Under the pieces are notes generated by a model, which was not told where the DNA came from, searched no databases, and saw only the letters and a list, made by a program, of their open reading frames with translations. This document shows positions 22,491 to 33,875 of a stretch of 64,000 nt of DNA, one piece after another. Numbering within the stretch: the stretch's first letter is position 1; the number at the start of each line of letters is the position of its first letter. The stretch is from Proteles cristata cristata. Its lineage: Eukaryota > Chordata > Mammalia > Carnivora > Hyaenidae. The stretch lies in assembly GCA_017311185.1 (NCBI GenBank), contig JAESUZ010003499.1, forward strand, positions 1,116,001 to 1,180,000, given 5' to 3'. The translations under genes and the position numbers were made by a program.

Positions 22491-22635
22491 CCTGGACAAC
22501 GAGCTCCACGTCCCTGTGCTGAGAGCCAGCCGTGTTGCTGACCACGCAGCTGTACCTCCCCGCGTCCTCCTGCAGTGCCTGGTCCAGGTGGAGGCTGCCA
22601 TCTGCCCGGACCGAATGCCGGCTGCCAGGTGGGAG
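22491..22635 (-). CDS. HMCN2: HMCN2 window exon 18: Ig6, second half
   Basis: A 145-base exon (phase 0 to 1) encoding [20 protein letters not shown], then [28 protein letters not shown]. It holds the second Ig cysteine (AGRYSCVVS). The acceptor is TACCAG; a second AG lies inside at CCTGGCAG but would shift the frame. The donor is CAGG/GTGAGT. Confidence 0.95.
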
Positions 22636-22914
22636 CTGGTAAGGGTGAGGAGGCCCCGGCTTGAACCACAGCCCCACACGGAGCCCGCTGAGAAAGAACA
22701 CTCTGGAAACCACACTGCCCGCCAGGCCAGGGGGAAGCAAGCTGGACCTAGAGGCCAGGGGTTTGGAGAACTCCCTCCCCTTCCCTGAGTCTCCTCCACC
22801 CCCGCAGACCCTCAGGGCTAGGTGACCTTGACCCTGGCACACTTCCGACCCCACTCTCCCACTGCCGGCCAGACCCGTGGGCCGACAGGAGCCTCTCCCA
22901 AGAGTACAGGGATA

Positions 22915-23135
22915 GGGGCGCCTGGGCGGCTCAGTCAGTTAAGCGTCCAGCTTCGGCTCAAGTCACAATCTCACAGTTCATGGGTTCGAGCCCCGCGTCG
23001 GGCTCTGTGCTGACTGCCAGCTCAGAGCCTGGAGCCTGTTTCAGTCTGTGACTCCCTCTCTCTCTGACCCTCCCCTGTTCACGCTTTCTCCCTGTCTCTC
23101 TCCTAGAAATAAATAAAACATTTAAAAAAAAAAAA
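22915..23135 (+). mobile_element. Young felid SINE with perfect target-site duplication
   Basis: AAGAGTACAGGG occurs exactly at 22900-22911 and 23136-23147. The 3' half carries variant bases (GCTGACTGCCAGCTCAGAG, TTTCAGTCTGTGACTCC, CTAGAAATAAATAAAACA) shared with copies at 47391 and 54244. Confidence 0.97.
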
Positions 23136-24216
23136 AAGAGTACAGGGTTGGGGCGAGAGCCTGTGCTGAGCAGGGGCTGGGGCTCCAAGGCCCTTCCACA
23201 CTGAGGCTACACGGAGGAGGGACAAATTCCTGCCAGGAAAGAACAGAGCCACAGGAGCAGAGCAGAGGTGTGGCCTCATTGGATGTGGTCCCAGAGAAAG
23301 AAGCAGAGACAGTGGCTTCTGGTGGCTGCCCAGATCTGTCCCCATGGGGACCAGGGAGCACTGGTCCAGAATGGCACCCGGGGTAACCTTCATAAAGATG
23401 TCTAGCCCGTCCATCTTTGGTGATGGGTCCTTTTAAAATCTTTCCACCAGGCCCGAGCCCTCTTCTGGGGTCCTTGTCCCTGTCCTGTGAGCCCGGCCGC
23501 ACACAGGGTACTCGGCTCTAGGTGCTGCCCCTGCACTGTCTTGGTACCGGGCCCCCTTGGGCTGAGCAAGCTGGAGGGGGTCCCTGCTTGCGGCGCTGGG
23601 CAGCCCTACACGCACGCGTCCACCTGGTGTGACCCCTGAGCTGAAACTGACTCCGCATCTCCACTGGCCCCCTGGCCTGGCATCAACGAAGCCCGGGGCC
23701 CTGTTTCCGCACCTGCCCATCAGATCCTACTCGGGAAGGCTCCTCACAGCCACAGACCCCCCCACCCCCCAGGGCAGGGTCCTCCTCGGGGTCACGTCTA
23801 ATCCCACAGGTTGCAGACTGAGTCATCAGCACAAGCAGCCTCTGCAAAGCCTGCACGCTGTCGGGGCAGGGCCCCGTCTGCCGCGCACCAGGGTCCGGGG
23901 CCAGGACAGCAGTAGCAGAAAGCCAGCCACACAGCCGCTACCTCCCGGCGTCTGTCCTGCTGCAGCGAGGGCACTTCTGAATGGCCTCAAGGGCACAAGG
24001 ACCCCAGGACGTCTGAGGCTCAGGCCCAGGAATTGAGGAAAGGGGAGGGGCAGAGAAGTGGCCACGAGAGGAGAAATAGACAAAAAATAAAGGAAACCAA
24101 ATGAACAGGAGCGGATGTGCCCTGCTACGTAGTCAGGGCGCACATTAAACTACAGGCCCCGCCTCTGCCCTGCAACCGTCAGAATCGGGGGGAAGAAACC
24201 ACTCTGTGTGCCCCCA

Positions 24217-24360
24217 AATTTCCTGCTCCCCAGCCTCAGCACTAAGGGAGCACACGATCTTCCTGCTGCTCCCCAGGGGCTCCAGGGGACCCCCCTAAAT
24301 TCCTGCTCCCCAGCCTCGCCTCTAAGCGAGCACGACGTCTTCCTGCGGCTCTCCGGGGAG
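24217..24360. repeat. Imperfect tandem duplication, unit about 80 bases
   Basis: CTGCTCCCCAGCCTC and CTAAG(G/C)GAGCAC recur about 80 bases apart, each followed by a TCTTCCTGC(T/G)GCT segment. The second copy is shorter. Confidence 0.8.
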
Positions 24361-24549
24361 TACCGGCAGCCACAGAAATCTTGGCAGGGTCTGGGCAGGT
24401 GACGGAGGCTACCAGCACATGTACCAGAGAAGCTTCTGGAAAGAGGCAGGAAAGAGAGGGAGGAAGAGCACGTTCCAAACGGAGAAAAGAGCAAAGCAGA
24501 GGCCGAGGGATGAACCCGACAGCCCCCTCGGCCCCCAGCCGGCACTCAC

Positions 24550-24677
24550 AGGCAGGCCGGCCTTGAGCCAGCGCCTCTCCGGGAGGGGCCTCCCCGCCAA
24601 GATGACGCAGGGCAGGGACACCGGCTGCCTCTCCAGCACCCGGACAGTGGAGGCGCTGCTGGCGATCTGCGGTGGGG
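24550..24677 (-). CDS. HMCN2: HMCN2 window exon 17: Ig6, first half
   Basis: A 128-base exon (phase 1 to 0) encoding [20 protein letters not shown], then [23 protein letters not shown]. It holds the first Cys (SLPCVIL) and the Trp (ERRWLK); PERRW is also seen in HMCN1. The acceptor is CCCACAG and the donor CCT/GTGAGT. Confidence 0.95.
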
Positions 24678-24963
24678 CTGTGGGGAGAGGAGCCAGTGTG
24701 GGTCACACTAGATCCCCACGGTGGTCATCGGGGGGACAGAGACTCCCCCCGACTCCCCCCCACCCCGGGGAAATGGAGGAAGCATCAGGATAGGGGATCC
24801 TCAAGGGTTGAAGGGCACCCTTCCTGGGGCACGCTGGCCAGGAAGCAGGAATCCAGATGTTCCTGCTGGGGGGCCTGGCCTGGACACATCTGTCCCAAAG
24901 GACAGGCGGCCACAGCGAGGGGGCCTCCCCACCAAACCCCCCTCCCCAGATCCACCAGCGAAC

Positions 24964-25059
24964 CGTGTCCAGTCACGACAAGCCGGGCCTCCACCCGGAC
25001 CTTCCCGAACACGTTTTGAGCTTCACAGACATACAGGGCCTGGTCTTCAGGGACCACAT
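24964..25059 (-). CDS. HMCN2: HMCN2 window exon 16: Ig5, second part
   Basis: A 96-base exon (phase 1 to 1) encoding NVVPEDQALYVCEAQNVFGK, then VRVEARLVVTG and the first part of HAPP. It holds the second Cys (LYVCEA). The acceptor TTGCAG is good. The donor I infer, CACG/GTTCGC, is poor: it lacks A/G at +3, A at +4 and G at +5. It is the only position that keeps both frame and homology with the next exon. Confidence 0.9.
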
Positions 25060-25521
25060 CTGCAAGGCAGAAAGAGGCAGGCGTGACCGGGTGCCACCGC
25101 TCCAGCCCCCCACCCCCGCCCCAGGGACAGGCAGCCCTCAGCACAGCACAGCCCTGCAGGGGTGAGGTAGGAGGGTGGAGGGAGGCAGCCAGGCCTTGGG
25201 AGGGCGGGAAGTCCCCCGCCCCCCAAGCTTATCTATACAGTGGGGAAAATTTACGAATCCCGACTTCATAAAGCCGGGGGGTTTGGGGGTTGAGGTCGGT
25301 GAGGTCACCCCGGTGCCCAGGATCCCACCCACGTGACAAGCCCTCAGGCTTTTGTCATTGTCATGACTGTGGCGGGTTCAGGGCAGGAAGATGACTTGAC
25401 CAGAGTCAGCCGGCCAAACTCCGAGCCCGCGTTGGCCTCACCCACGGTCAAGGCCAGGCATCCCCGTTCTGCCCCGAGCCCCCGGGGCCTGGGGAAGCAC
25501 TCAGTGCCCCCAGTCCCTTAC
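25060..25521 (-). other. HMCN2: HMCN2 intron between window exons 15 and 16
   Basis: A 462-base intron that separates the two Ig5 exons. It is GC-rich on both strands and I recognise no repeat in it. Confidence 0.8.
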
Positions 25522-25710
25522 TTTCAAAGAACAGCACTCCTGAATCAGGCTGCCGGCTCCTGCTGCCCAGCCTGGGCCCCAGCGGCTGGTCATCTCCACG
25601 GCGCCAAGTGACCAGCGGGGGCGGGCGGCCCACGGCCCGGCACGCCAGGAGGGCACTCCTCCCCAGCTCCACGGTGACATCCCGCGGCAGCTCCGTCAGC
25701 CGGGGCGCAT
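25522..25710 (-). CDS. HMCN2: HMCN2 window exon 15: Ig5, first part
   Basis: A 189-base exon (phase 1 to 1) encoding HAPRLTELPRDVTVELGRSA, then LLACRAVGRPPPLVTWRRGDD and SRQPDSGVLFFE. It has the first Cys (LLACRA) and core Trp (VTWRR) of Ig5. Between them and the E-strand the linker is Arg/Ser-rich. The acceptor is CTGCAG and the donor GAAA/GTAAGG. A 7.3-kb intron precedes it. Confidence 0.95.
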
Positions 25711-27344
25711 CTGCAGGGAGGTGATGGGTCGGCCGTGCCCGGTGGCTGAACCCAGCGTGCCCCCAGAGGACGGATCCCGCCGCCCGCCCCCCCTCCCACT
25801 GCTGGAAGGTTCCCTTTTCCCGGACCTCGCCCTCATCGACCTGGGGCTGACTCATCTCCAGGCCTTCGGGGCCAACCTGAGCTTGGAAGGATCCGGCCCT
25901 GAAGAGCTCTTAGGGATGAGGCAGAGGGAGAGGCCTTTGGCGCGACGAAGCTACGGAGGCATTTCATACCCCTGCACGGGGTCACGGGAGCCCCACTATG
26001 GCTGGCCGTTCTGGGCCGGGGGGGGGTCAGGGAAGGGGGCAACTGGTCTGCTCCTGACGGTAACATGTCCTGGTAAGACCACCTCTAAGAGGCTGAAAAT
26101 CCAACTCCAGCCACAGGCGCCCTGCTGCCTGGGCAGCTCTCCCCTCCCTCACCCTCCCCTCCCTCACCCTCCTCCTGGACCACAGGGAACTCCCTCTTGC
26201 ACCTGTCCTGAACTTGGGCAATCATTCCCCGACCCCCGAAGGGCCAACACTGTGGGGAGATTATAGGCCACCTTCGCTCTCTTCTCTACATCTCTATTTG
26301 CCAAAACACGAGTCTATAAAACTCTATCCCAAAATGAAAACATGCGTATTATAAACAAGGTGACCTTACACTTTACGATCCCAACGGGCCACCGGAGCAT
26401 GAAAAGGGCCATACTAATCATGCCCCAAGGCCCAGTCCTCAGCGAGGTCTCACCTGAGTCCTACAAAACTCCAGCAATACGCAAGAATCTATTTCCCCCA
26501 TTTTTTTCCTCCACACACCGCAAAGCTCATGCCCTGCCCCAGGGCCGCCGCCACCGCTAATAGCTTGTAGTGTTTCTTCTACACTTTTTTTGAAGTGTTG
26601 TCTGACGTTTATAATCAGGAGAAAATAAGTTGTTTCCCAAAACAGACTCTCGCAATCCTTTCTGCTCTCCTGCAGGCCAGGAGCAAGTCCAGCTCCACAC
26701 GGGTACAGGCCTTGAGCCCCGCAGCTCATGGACATCGGTCTCAGGTCCCCGTCCCCAGATCCATGACCAAGAAGGTCCCCCAGCCATCCCCCCGGTCTGT
26801 AGCATCCGGCGCCACGGAAAAGCCTCCACCTCATTGTTCTGTTCGCCTCCCTCCAGAAATCTCCCCCATTTCCATCCAAATCATGACATCAAATTTCCCT
26901 CCTGGCCTAGGGATTAGGGAAGTTCCAAGGAGATAGAAACACAACTTGGAAAATTACTGCAAAGAGGACCCGACGGTCCTGGACGCGACCTCAGACACCG
27001 CCCGCACGCCTCTCTTTCTCACTGGGGCTTGGCCACTGCCGAAGGCCAGGATCCCAGAAAGCCTCAGACAGGGCTGTTGGTCCAGCAGAGCCCCGGCACT
27101 CCCAGAACCTGCCTTCGCCGGCTCCGCCCAGCCGGACACCCCCTCCTTAGTCCCCAAACAGCCCATCTTGGTCTCCCGACTCTGGGACATTACAAAGCAC
27201 GCTCTCTTCCCTATCCTCCCCCCAGACCTGAATGTGCCCCTGGAACGGGACCACCGACTTACAACAGTTAGCAAAGAACATGGACAAGAAGGTAGCATCT
27301 AGAATGCCTACGAAGTGACAGGCATGGTGACGGTGCTTTTAGAA

Positions 27345-27490
27345 GCCTAATTTCATCAATACCCCCAATAAGCTCATGGGTGTCGTCACAAACCTATTTT
27401 ACAGATGAGGAAACTGAGGATCCGAGAGATTAAGGAAGCTGGCAAAGGGCACAGCTCAGAGCCAATGGAAGAGATGGGGTCAGAGCTTAG
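27345..27490 (-). mobile_element. MIR element
   Basis: Antisense MIR: TTTTACAGATGAGGAAACTG. A similar fragment (GATGGGAAACTGAGGCCC) lies at about 27790. Confidence 0.75.
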
Positions 27491-29044
27491 GTCTGGCTGC
27501 TGCTGAGGCCCAGGCTCTCCCCCACCGCACCCCTGTGTCCCCCTGGGGCCTCGGGAGCAGCTAGGCCGCTGGCTTCAGCCAGAGCCGCACCCGCCTCTTC
27601 CATCCTTTCTTTGGGGCGAATCCCAAAGCAGCCAAATCCCGACTCGGATCCTGCCCAGAAAAACTCTGACTCAGCCTCAGGGCACAGCCACACGCCCCTC
27701 ACCCCGTTCCTCACTGGAGCCCCCAAATAAGGCAGGACCCCAGAATGCTCATATGCCAGGGCTGAAGTTCCTCTGATCACTTCTGTTGCAGATGGGAAAC
27801 TGAGGCCCGGAGCAGGTGCAGGGCCGGCTCCGAGTCCTGCAGCATGTCGGTGGGGGCTGGGCTCCCAACCCAGTGCTCTTCCCAGGGCCTCATCAGAGAG
27901 GCTCAGCCACCTCTGCCTTCCAGGCCCCTCCCCACAGACTCTCAGGTGGTCCCTGCAGTAACCCAGGGAGAGACAGTAACTGGCTCCCCCGACTGCCACA
28001 GGGGTGGCCCCTCCTGCCTCGGCCTCGGTCAGGTTTTGTCCCAGAGACCATCAGACATCGCACCTCCACCAGGGCTCGCTGGAGAGGCAGCGTGTGTTTG
28101 TGGGGGTGCAGTGTTGGGGGGGTACTTGGAAGACCCAGCAAGAGAGGACAGCCCCACTGAAGGGTGCCGGCCAGCAGCCTGGGGCGGGGGGGCAGGACAG
28201 GGGCATCCTGTCCTGCCACCCAGAGGGCCGCCTCCCCCTTCTCCCTGCTTCCCCTCCTCTGCAGAGGAGTTAAGGGGTTTGGTTAACTGGGCCCAGCAGG
28301 TAGGGCCACTCCCCACCTCCAGGAATATTTGGAGGGAGCGGGGAGGTCCCCATGGATTCTAACAGCAAAGTGACCATGACAGAAGTGATGACTCTCCTTC
28401 CTCCTACTCGGCCACCACCGCCTCTGCATCGTGGATGAGCCCCATCACCACTCGGGGCCTCAGTTTCCGCATCCAGAAGGAGGTAACTATTTTTACTCTG
28501 CTTCCAATACCTTAAAGTTCCCGGGTTCTTCATCTTCGTGTGGAGACCCTGCATTCCACCCCCGCCCCTCCTCTCCTCTGCCTCCCCCCCAACACACACA
28601 CACAGTTTCCGTGGCTCAGGGCCCTGTGGCAGGGCTGGTGGGGATGAGACAACTCAGGAAGCAGAGCTCCAGTCTGTCTTGACCTTGGCCATGAGTAGGG
28701 AGAAGGTCAGGGATCCAAAGACTACACAACAGGGCAAGGTGGGTGACGGGAGCGGCTGGCCTCGGGTCCTGCCCTGCGTGCAGAGGGAGAGCCAGGGGGT
28801 CTCTGGCGGCGTGGGCTCCGCAGCCCCCTTCCTGGGAAGGCCCCTCTGCACCTGGGCAGGGAGCCGCGCCCCCACCAGCCAGGGCTGCGGGAGGCCTCTC
28901 ACGGGCCCCTTCCCTCCATAAAAAAATATTAACAGTTACATTTTCTGACCACATCCACATAAAGGCACACATGGTCCAGTCTGGATTCCTCTATATCTCT
29001 GTAGCTACCCATTTGGCTCCCTCTCATTTTAAAAGAAACTAAGA

Positions 29045-29211
29045 CGGGGCACCTGGGTGGCTCAGTCGGTTAAGCGTCCAACTTCAGCTCAGGTCATGAT
29101 CTCACGGTTCATGGGTTCAAGCCCCACGTCGGGCTCTGTGCTGACAGCTCGGAGCCTGGAGCCTGCTTCAGATTCTGTGTCTCCCTCTCCCTCTCTCTCT
29201 CAGAAATAAAT
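29045..29211 (+). mobile_element. Felid tRNA-derived SINE
   Basis: GGGGCACCTGGGTGGCTCAG head with a shortened CT region. A perfect 14-base duplication AAAAGAAACTAAGA lies at 29031-29044 and 29212-29225. Confidence 0.97.
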
Positions 29212-29629
29212 AAAAGAAACTAAGATCAGTGCATTATCCTGGGCCGCGGGGTCCATGCCTGCTGTGCCTGATGGGAAAGCCACCCGGACCTCGGCCACTC
29301 CTGTCCCAGAGCCCAGCGCTGGTTCCGTCCCGCTCTCCCAGGCTGGCCACAGGCTCTTTGCACCCACCCCTTACCCAAAGCATCTGCTCTTCTCCCCTGT
29401 TCATCTGCCCGATGACCAGGGGCTTCGGGCCGGGAACAGAAAGAGGAGTGAGCATCCTCTTATCCTAAATGAGAATCCAGCAGGCGCGGATAACAGCTCA
29501 GAGCAGCTGTTCTCAGGAAGCAGGAAAGCCACTGAATTTGGGGCGGGTCTGGCCTGCCGTGGAACCCAGGCGCCAGCCACGGGACGCACCACGCCGCCTC
29601 ACTGGGCCCCCGTCGGCAGGTGTGTTGAG

Positions 29630-29810
29630 TATTTACGCCATCTGAGCCCCGAGCATAGCGTGTTGTCTCATTAGATCTCTCAAGAGCCCTATGAGCAAGG
29701 CTCTGTGATTATCACCCCAATTCATAGATGGGGAAAGAAAGGTTCAGGGAGGTCAATGACCTGACCAAACAGGCAGTATGGACCTTGGACATGGATGCAG
29801 GTCTCTAGTC
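29630..29810 (-). mobile_element. MIR element
   Basis: Antisense MIR with AGAGCCCTATGAGCAAGGCT and AATTCATAGATGGGGAAAG. Confidence 0.65.
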
Positions 29811-30494
29811 TCCCGTGTCCAAGGGTGACGCACAGGTGCCTTGCAGGCGGCTGCCCCAGCGCCGGCACTCGCCTCCCTCCTTCCCAAACGCCACCAGGAA
29901 GCCAGTTCCCAGCTTAGCAGCAGGAGGTGGGCACAGCGCCCAGCCGTTCCCGGCCCTGGAAGGTTCTGCCGGCCTGGCTTGGAAGCCTGGACCACAGCTG
30001 CCATCCAGATGGGCAGGAAATACGATTTCCCACCGCTGCTGCCAGCCCTCCCCAGGCACACAGGTGCTGGGCCCCTGGCCACCCCCTCCCTGACCTAAAG
30101 GCCACAGGCCACCAGTGGCTGAGAAGCCTGCCTCCGGGCTGCCCGCCATCTCCTCCTCGGACACGGCCCTAAGGCCTACGTCTGACAGGTGAGGAACAGG
30201 ACTGGAGAAATAAGGCAGCGCTGGAAAGAAACCAGACAGGAAGCAAAGGATGACTGCCTGTAACGATGCCAAGGGCAGCCCTGCTTGGGGCGCCTCCTCT
30301 GCTCCCCCAGAACCTGCCGGCTGTTTAACAATGACAGCGCCACTGACCAGAACCCAGCAGGCCCCCGGCCTTTCTTATCTCTCACTCATCCAGTGTCTCG
30401 GAGGAATTCTGCCGATGAGAACCCAAGGCTCAGCGTGGGACGGCAAGGTCCCAGCTGAGCCGGCTGGTGAGCGTCAGGAGGGAGTCCACTGGAC

Positions 30495-30660
30495 CCCGAG
30501 TTCGGGCCTCAGCTCTGCCACTCGCCAGCTGTGTGACCTTGGGCAAGGCACTTAACCTCTCTGTGCCTTGTTTTCCCCGCCTGTCGAGGAGATAATGATA
30601 GAACCCCCCTGAAAGAGTTGTGAGGATTACACGTCTGTACACGCAACACGCGTGCAGCCG
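30495..30660 (+). mobile_element. MIR element
   Basis: One of the best-preserved MIRs here: CAGCTGTGTGACCTTGGGCA, then AACCTCTCTGTGCCTTG and GTTGTGAGGATTACA. Confidence 0.85.
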
Positions 30661-31669
30661 GTCCTGGTCCGTGGCAAACTTCGCAGAAGTCCCAGCTCAT
30701 GTTTTGATCATTATCAGACGTTAAGCCGACGGCTTTCCACACCCTGCACCCCACCCACGATGGAGCCACACAGTGCACTCCCTACAGGGAAACTCTAAGC
30801 ACGTCCCCCTCCTCCCGAAAAACTCTCACCACCCCCTGCAGGGCAAAGCCAGGCTCCTGGGGCTGGCGGTGGCCCACAGCAGGCAGCAACCTCCGGGGCA
30901 CCCCTCACCCCCTGCTCCGTCTCGCTCCCTGGCTGGCTTCTCTCGCCATGGGGAGATCGGCACATGCTGTTCCCTTTACCTGGAGCACTGTTCCCCAGCT
31001 CGCCAGCTGACTGACTGCTTCTGGCGACATCACCTCCTCCAGGAAGCCTTCCCAGCCCCCAGGGTTGGTTGGGCCCCTTCTCTGGGCACCAACAGCTCCC
31101 CATGGATACTACGTGCAAATGCTTGGTATACTGAGTGTTTCTACTCGTCTGTGTGACATCTCTGACCTTGATGCCAAGAGCAATAGGAAGGCAAATGCCG
31201 AGTCGCGCCCACCACTCTGTCCCCAGCACAGGGCCTGGCCGCCTGGAGACCGTGGGCTGCAGGAATGAATGATGGAACAAAATAATGAAGGCCCAGGGTG
31301 CCCCGAGCCTGGGAGGATCCAACCCTGGGATGAAACCAGCATCGTCAGGGCCAGAACCTCCTACTCACAGGGCTTGTTCTCCCCTTGTCCTTAGAGAGCC
31401 CCGTGGGCATCCCACCAAGTCTAGACACGCACATTCTTGATTCTCTGTGCTTCCCCAGGACTGCTAGCACCCGGCTTCCCCACCATGGGCACGACGAACC
31501 CCTCGGAGCCCAGTCCATCCCGGCTCGGCACACCAAGGAGCTGTGCCCATAACTTCGAGCAATTCCCATGACCCGGGGTCCAGGTCTGGACCTTAGACGT
31601 CACGACAGTCACAGCCAAGGCCACACACCAGCCGCACGAGAACACAGACTCCCCATCTGTAAAAGGCCA

Positions 31670-31860
31670 TAATCAGCCTGTATCAAGCACTCAAGGCGGG
31701 CCAAGTCTTGTGCTAAGCTTTCTATGCCTGATTCCACTGAAGGCTCCTGGCAACCCTCACGCCACAAGCAGCCCCATCTTACAGATGGGAAAGCTGAGGG
31801 TCAATGACTCAAGCAAAGCACATAGAGGGTAAGTGATGGAGACAAGATGGGACCTCAGGT
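31670..31860 (-). mobile_element. MIR element
   Basis: Antisense MIR: TTGTGCTAAGCTTTCTATGC, then CATCTTACAGATGGGAAAGC. Confidence 0.7.
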
Positions 31861-32070
31861 CTCAGGGATGACGATGCCCAGACGACAATGCCTCCATGGG
31901 AGGCAGCCTCCACGACAGCCCCAGTGACCCCTACCACCTGGTAGTTGCAGGCTTGAGTAGCCCCTCCCACCCCCACGCACGAGGGTTGGTCTCTGAGACC
32001 AACAGAATCCAGTAGATGGGACTATAGGTCACTTCCAAGTCTGTGATTGGTTATAAAGACTGTAGCTTCA

Positions 32071-32195
32071 GGGCACCCGGGTGGCTCAGTCGGTTAGGTG
32101 TCCGACTCTTGATTTCGGCTCAGGTCATGATCTCAGTTTCATGAGTCTGAGCTCCACATCGGGCTCTGCACTGACAGCGCAGAGCCTGCTTGGGA

Positions 32196-32227
<32 letters not shown>

Positions 32228-32272
32228 GCCCCTCCCCTGCTCGCACTCTGTCTTTCTCAAAAATAAATAATA
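32071..32272 (+). mobile_element. Felid tRNA-derived SINE, first of a nested pair
   Basis: GGGCACCCGGGTGGCTCAG head with an AATAAATAATAA tail. Its left duplication copy (AAAGACTGTAGCTTC, 32055) reappears only after the second SINE (AAAGATTGCAGCTTC, 32472), so the second inserted into this one's tail. Confidence 0.95.
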
Positions 32273-32471
32273 AGGGGCTCCTGGGGGGCTCAGTCAGTTA
32301 AGTGTCTGACTCCTGATCTCAGGTCAGCTAATGATCTCACTGTGTGAGTTTGAGCCCCACTGCGCTGAGTGCAGAGCCTGCTTGGGATTCTCTCTCTCTG
32401 CCCCTCCCCTGCTCGTGCTCTGTCTCAAAATAAATAAACATAATAATAATAAATAACTTAAAAAAATTTTT
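32273..32471 (+). mobile_element. Felid tRNA-derived SINE, inserted in the tail of its neighbour
   Basis: GGGGCTCCTGGGGGGCTCAG head, short body and a tail AATAAACATAATAATAATAA. See the preceding copy for the shared flanking duplication. Confidence 0.93.
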
Positions 32472-32993
32472 AAAGATTGCAGCTTCCTTGTTGGATATTC
32501 TCTCCCTCCCTCTCTCTCTCTATCTCTCTCTCTCTGCCCCTCAGCTACCTCACTCATGAGAACCCACATCAGGAGAAGCCTTCTAGAGAATCCCACATGG
32601 AGAATGAACTGAGGCTCCTGCCACCAGCCACTGGAGTGAATTCAGATGGGGGCCTCCAGCCCCAGTCAAGCCTTCAGATGAAGCAGCCCCAGCTGACACG
32701 TTAACTGCAATCCCGTGAGACCCGCCCACCCCGCCCCCCGAGCCACGGGCACCAGCCAAGCCACACCCAAATCCTGACCCTCCAGAACTGCAAGGTAATA
32801 AATGCTTACTGTTTACACAGCACAGTTTGGGGCCAATTTGTTACACAGCAAGAGGTACCGCGTCCTTGATCCCGTGTACGCTGGATCCAGGTTATACGAA
32901 TTCCACCCTGCGTTCTACACGGTAGAGCTCCCTCCTCCCTGCTCAGGGGCACGGCAAAGGGGGAGGGGCAGATGGGGCCAGGTGCACACTCAC

Positions 32994-33143
32994 GTCCAAC
33001 CTCCAGCCGGATTTCTGCAGAGGCCTCGCCTATCTCATTGACGGCTCGACAGGTGTAGACGCCAGCATCCCTCTCCCGAGCTGCCGGGATCCGCAGCGTC
33101 CCAGAGCTGGAGCCCTCGGGACCCAAAATCATTTCAAGACCCC
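32994..33143 (-). CDS. HMCN2: HMCN2 window exon 14: Ig4, second half
   Basis: A 150-base exon (phase 1 to 1) encoding [20 protein letters not shown], then [30 protein letters not shown]. It holds the second Ig cysteine (DAGVYTCRA). The acceptor is GGTCCAG and the donor GGAC/GTGAGT. It is separated from exon 13 by a 2.3-kb intron holding a plus-strand SINE, a minus-strand SINE and LINE-1 remnants. Confidence 0.95.
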
Positions 33144-33345
33144 CTGGACCAAAGGAGAGAGCATCGGTCAGGGGCCCACGGTCACGGGGGGGAGGGGGTG
33201 GGAGGCCGGGATGTCAGGGTGCCTGCCGAGTCCTCCTGGCCCTCGGCCCCTGTGACTGCACTAGGCTTGGGGCTGGGAGGAGTGAGGGGGGACGGGTGCT
33301 CCCTGAAGCCAGTGTGCCTGTCCTCTAAGGGGGACAGAGTTTCGG

Positions 33346-33500
33346 TTTTATAAGGCGAACAGAGCTCTGGTGACAGATCTCGGTGACGGTCGTACCGTGA
33401 TATGAATGTACTTAAAACTACCGAACCACATCCCTAAAAACGGTTAAGACGTAAAGTTTGTTATTTGTATGTTACAACCATTAAAGACAATTTTTTTAAG
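33346..33500 (+). mobile_element. LINE-1 3' terminal fragment
   Basis: Short piece: TGATATGAATGTACTTAAAAC and GTTTGTTATTTGTATGTTAC followed by AATTTTTTTAAG, like a LINE-1 3' end. Confidence 0.6.
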
Positions 33501-33875
33501 TTGGAAAAAGGCTGTGGCCCTGCGGGGGACAGGGGGGCCGTCCCTGAGCTCTTCTGTGGACCAGGAGCGAGACCCAGCCTGTCCCCCTACATACAATGGG
33601 CTCAGCACCCATGAACTGCTTGCTTGGGCCTCCCCACCGGGTCCCCACCCTCCACCCCAGGTCCAGACCGAATGAAGTGTGGGTCAGCTCTGGGGGAGCC
33701 CAGGGTCGCCCTGGGATGAGCACACACCCCACCCACAGCTGCCTCTCTGAGGCCTTACCCCGGGGGGGCCTCCGGAAGCCCATCCCCGGGGCTCCCTTGT
33801 TTCTTCTGCTTGCTCTCTGCATCCAGGCTCCTGCCCCTGACCAGCTCCTCTGATTCTGATCTACCTTCTACACGT

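Larger units (their letters stand above)
22636..24549 (-). other. HMCN2: HMCN2 intron between window exons 17 and 18
   Basis: A 1.9-kb intron with one young plus SINE (22915-23135) and an imperfect tandem duplication of about 80 bases (24217-24360). Nothing else is recognised. Confidence 0.8.
25711..32993 (-). other. HMCN2: HMCN2 intron between window exons 14 and 15 (7.3 kb)
   Basis: Repeats seen are MIR copies (27345, 27770, 29630, 30495, 31670), one plus SINE (29045) and a SINE pair (32071-32471). The stretches 25860-27340 and 27900-29040 hold no element I recognise. No Ig exon fits here, and exon 14 and 15 phases match directly. Confidence 0.8.

Noticed and set aside
22640..22690. HMCN1 as the gene identity instead of HMCN2
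   Set aside because: Residues such as [14 protein letters not shown] and [10 protein letters not shown] match HMCN2 as I know it, and differ from the HMCN1 counterparts EPPTV, VSFSSIVPD and GDCDDRTHIG.
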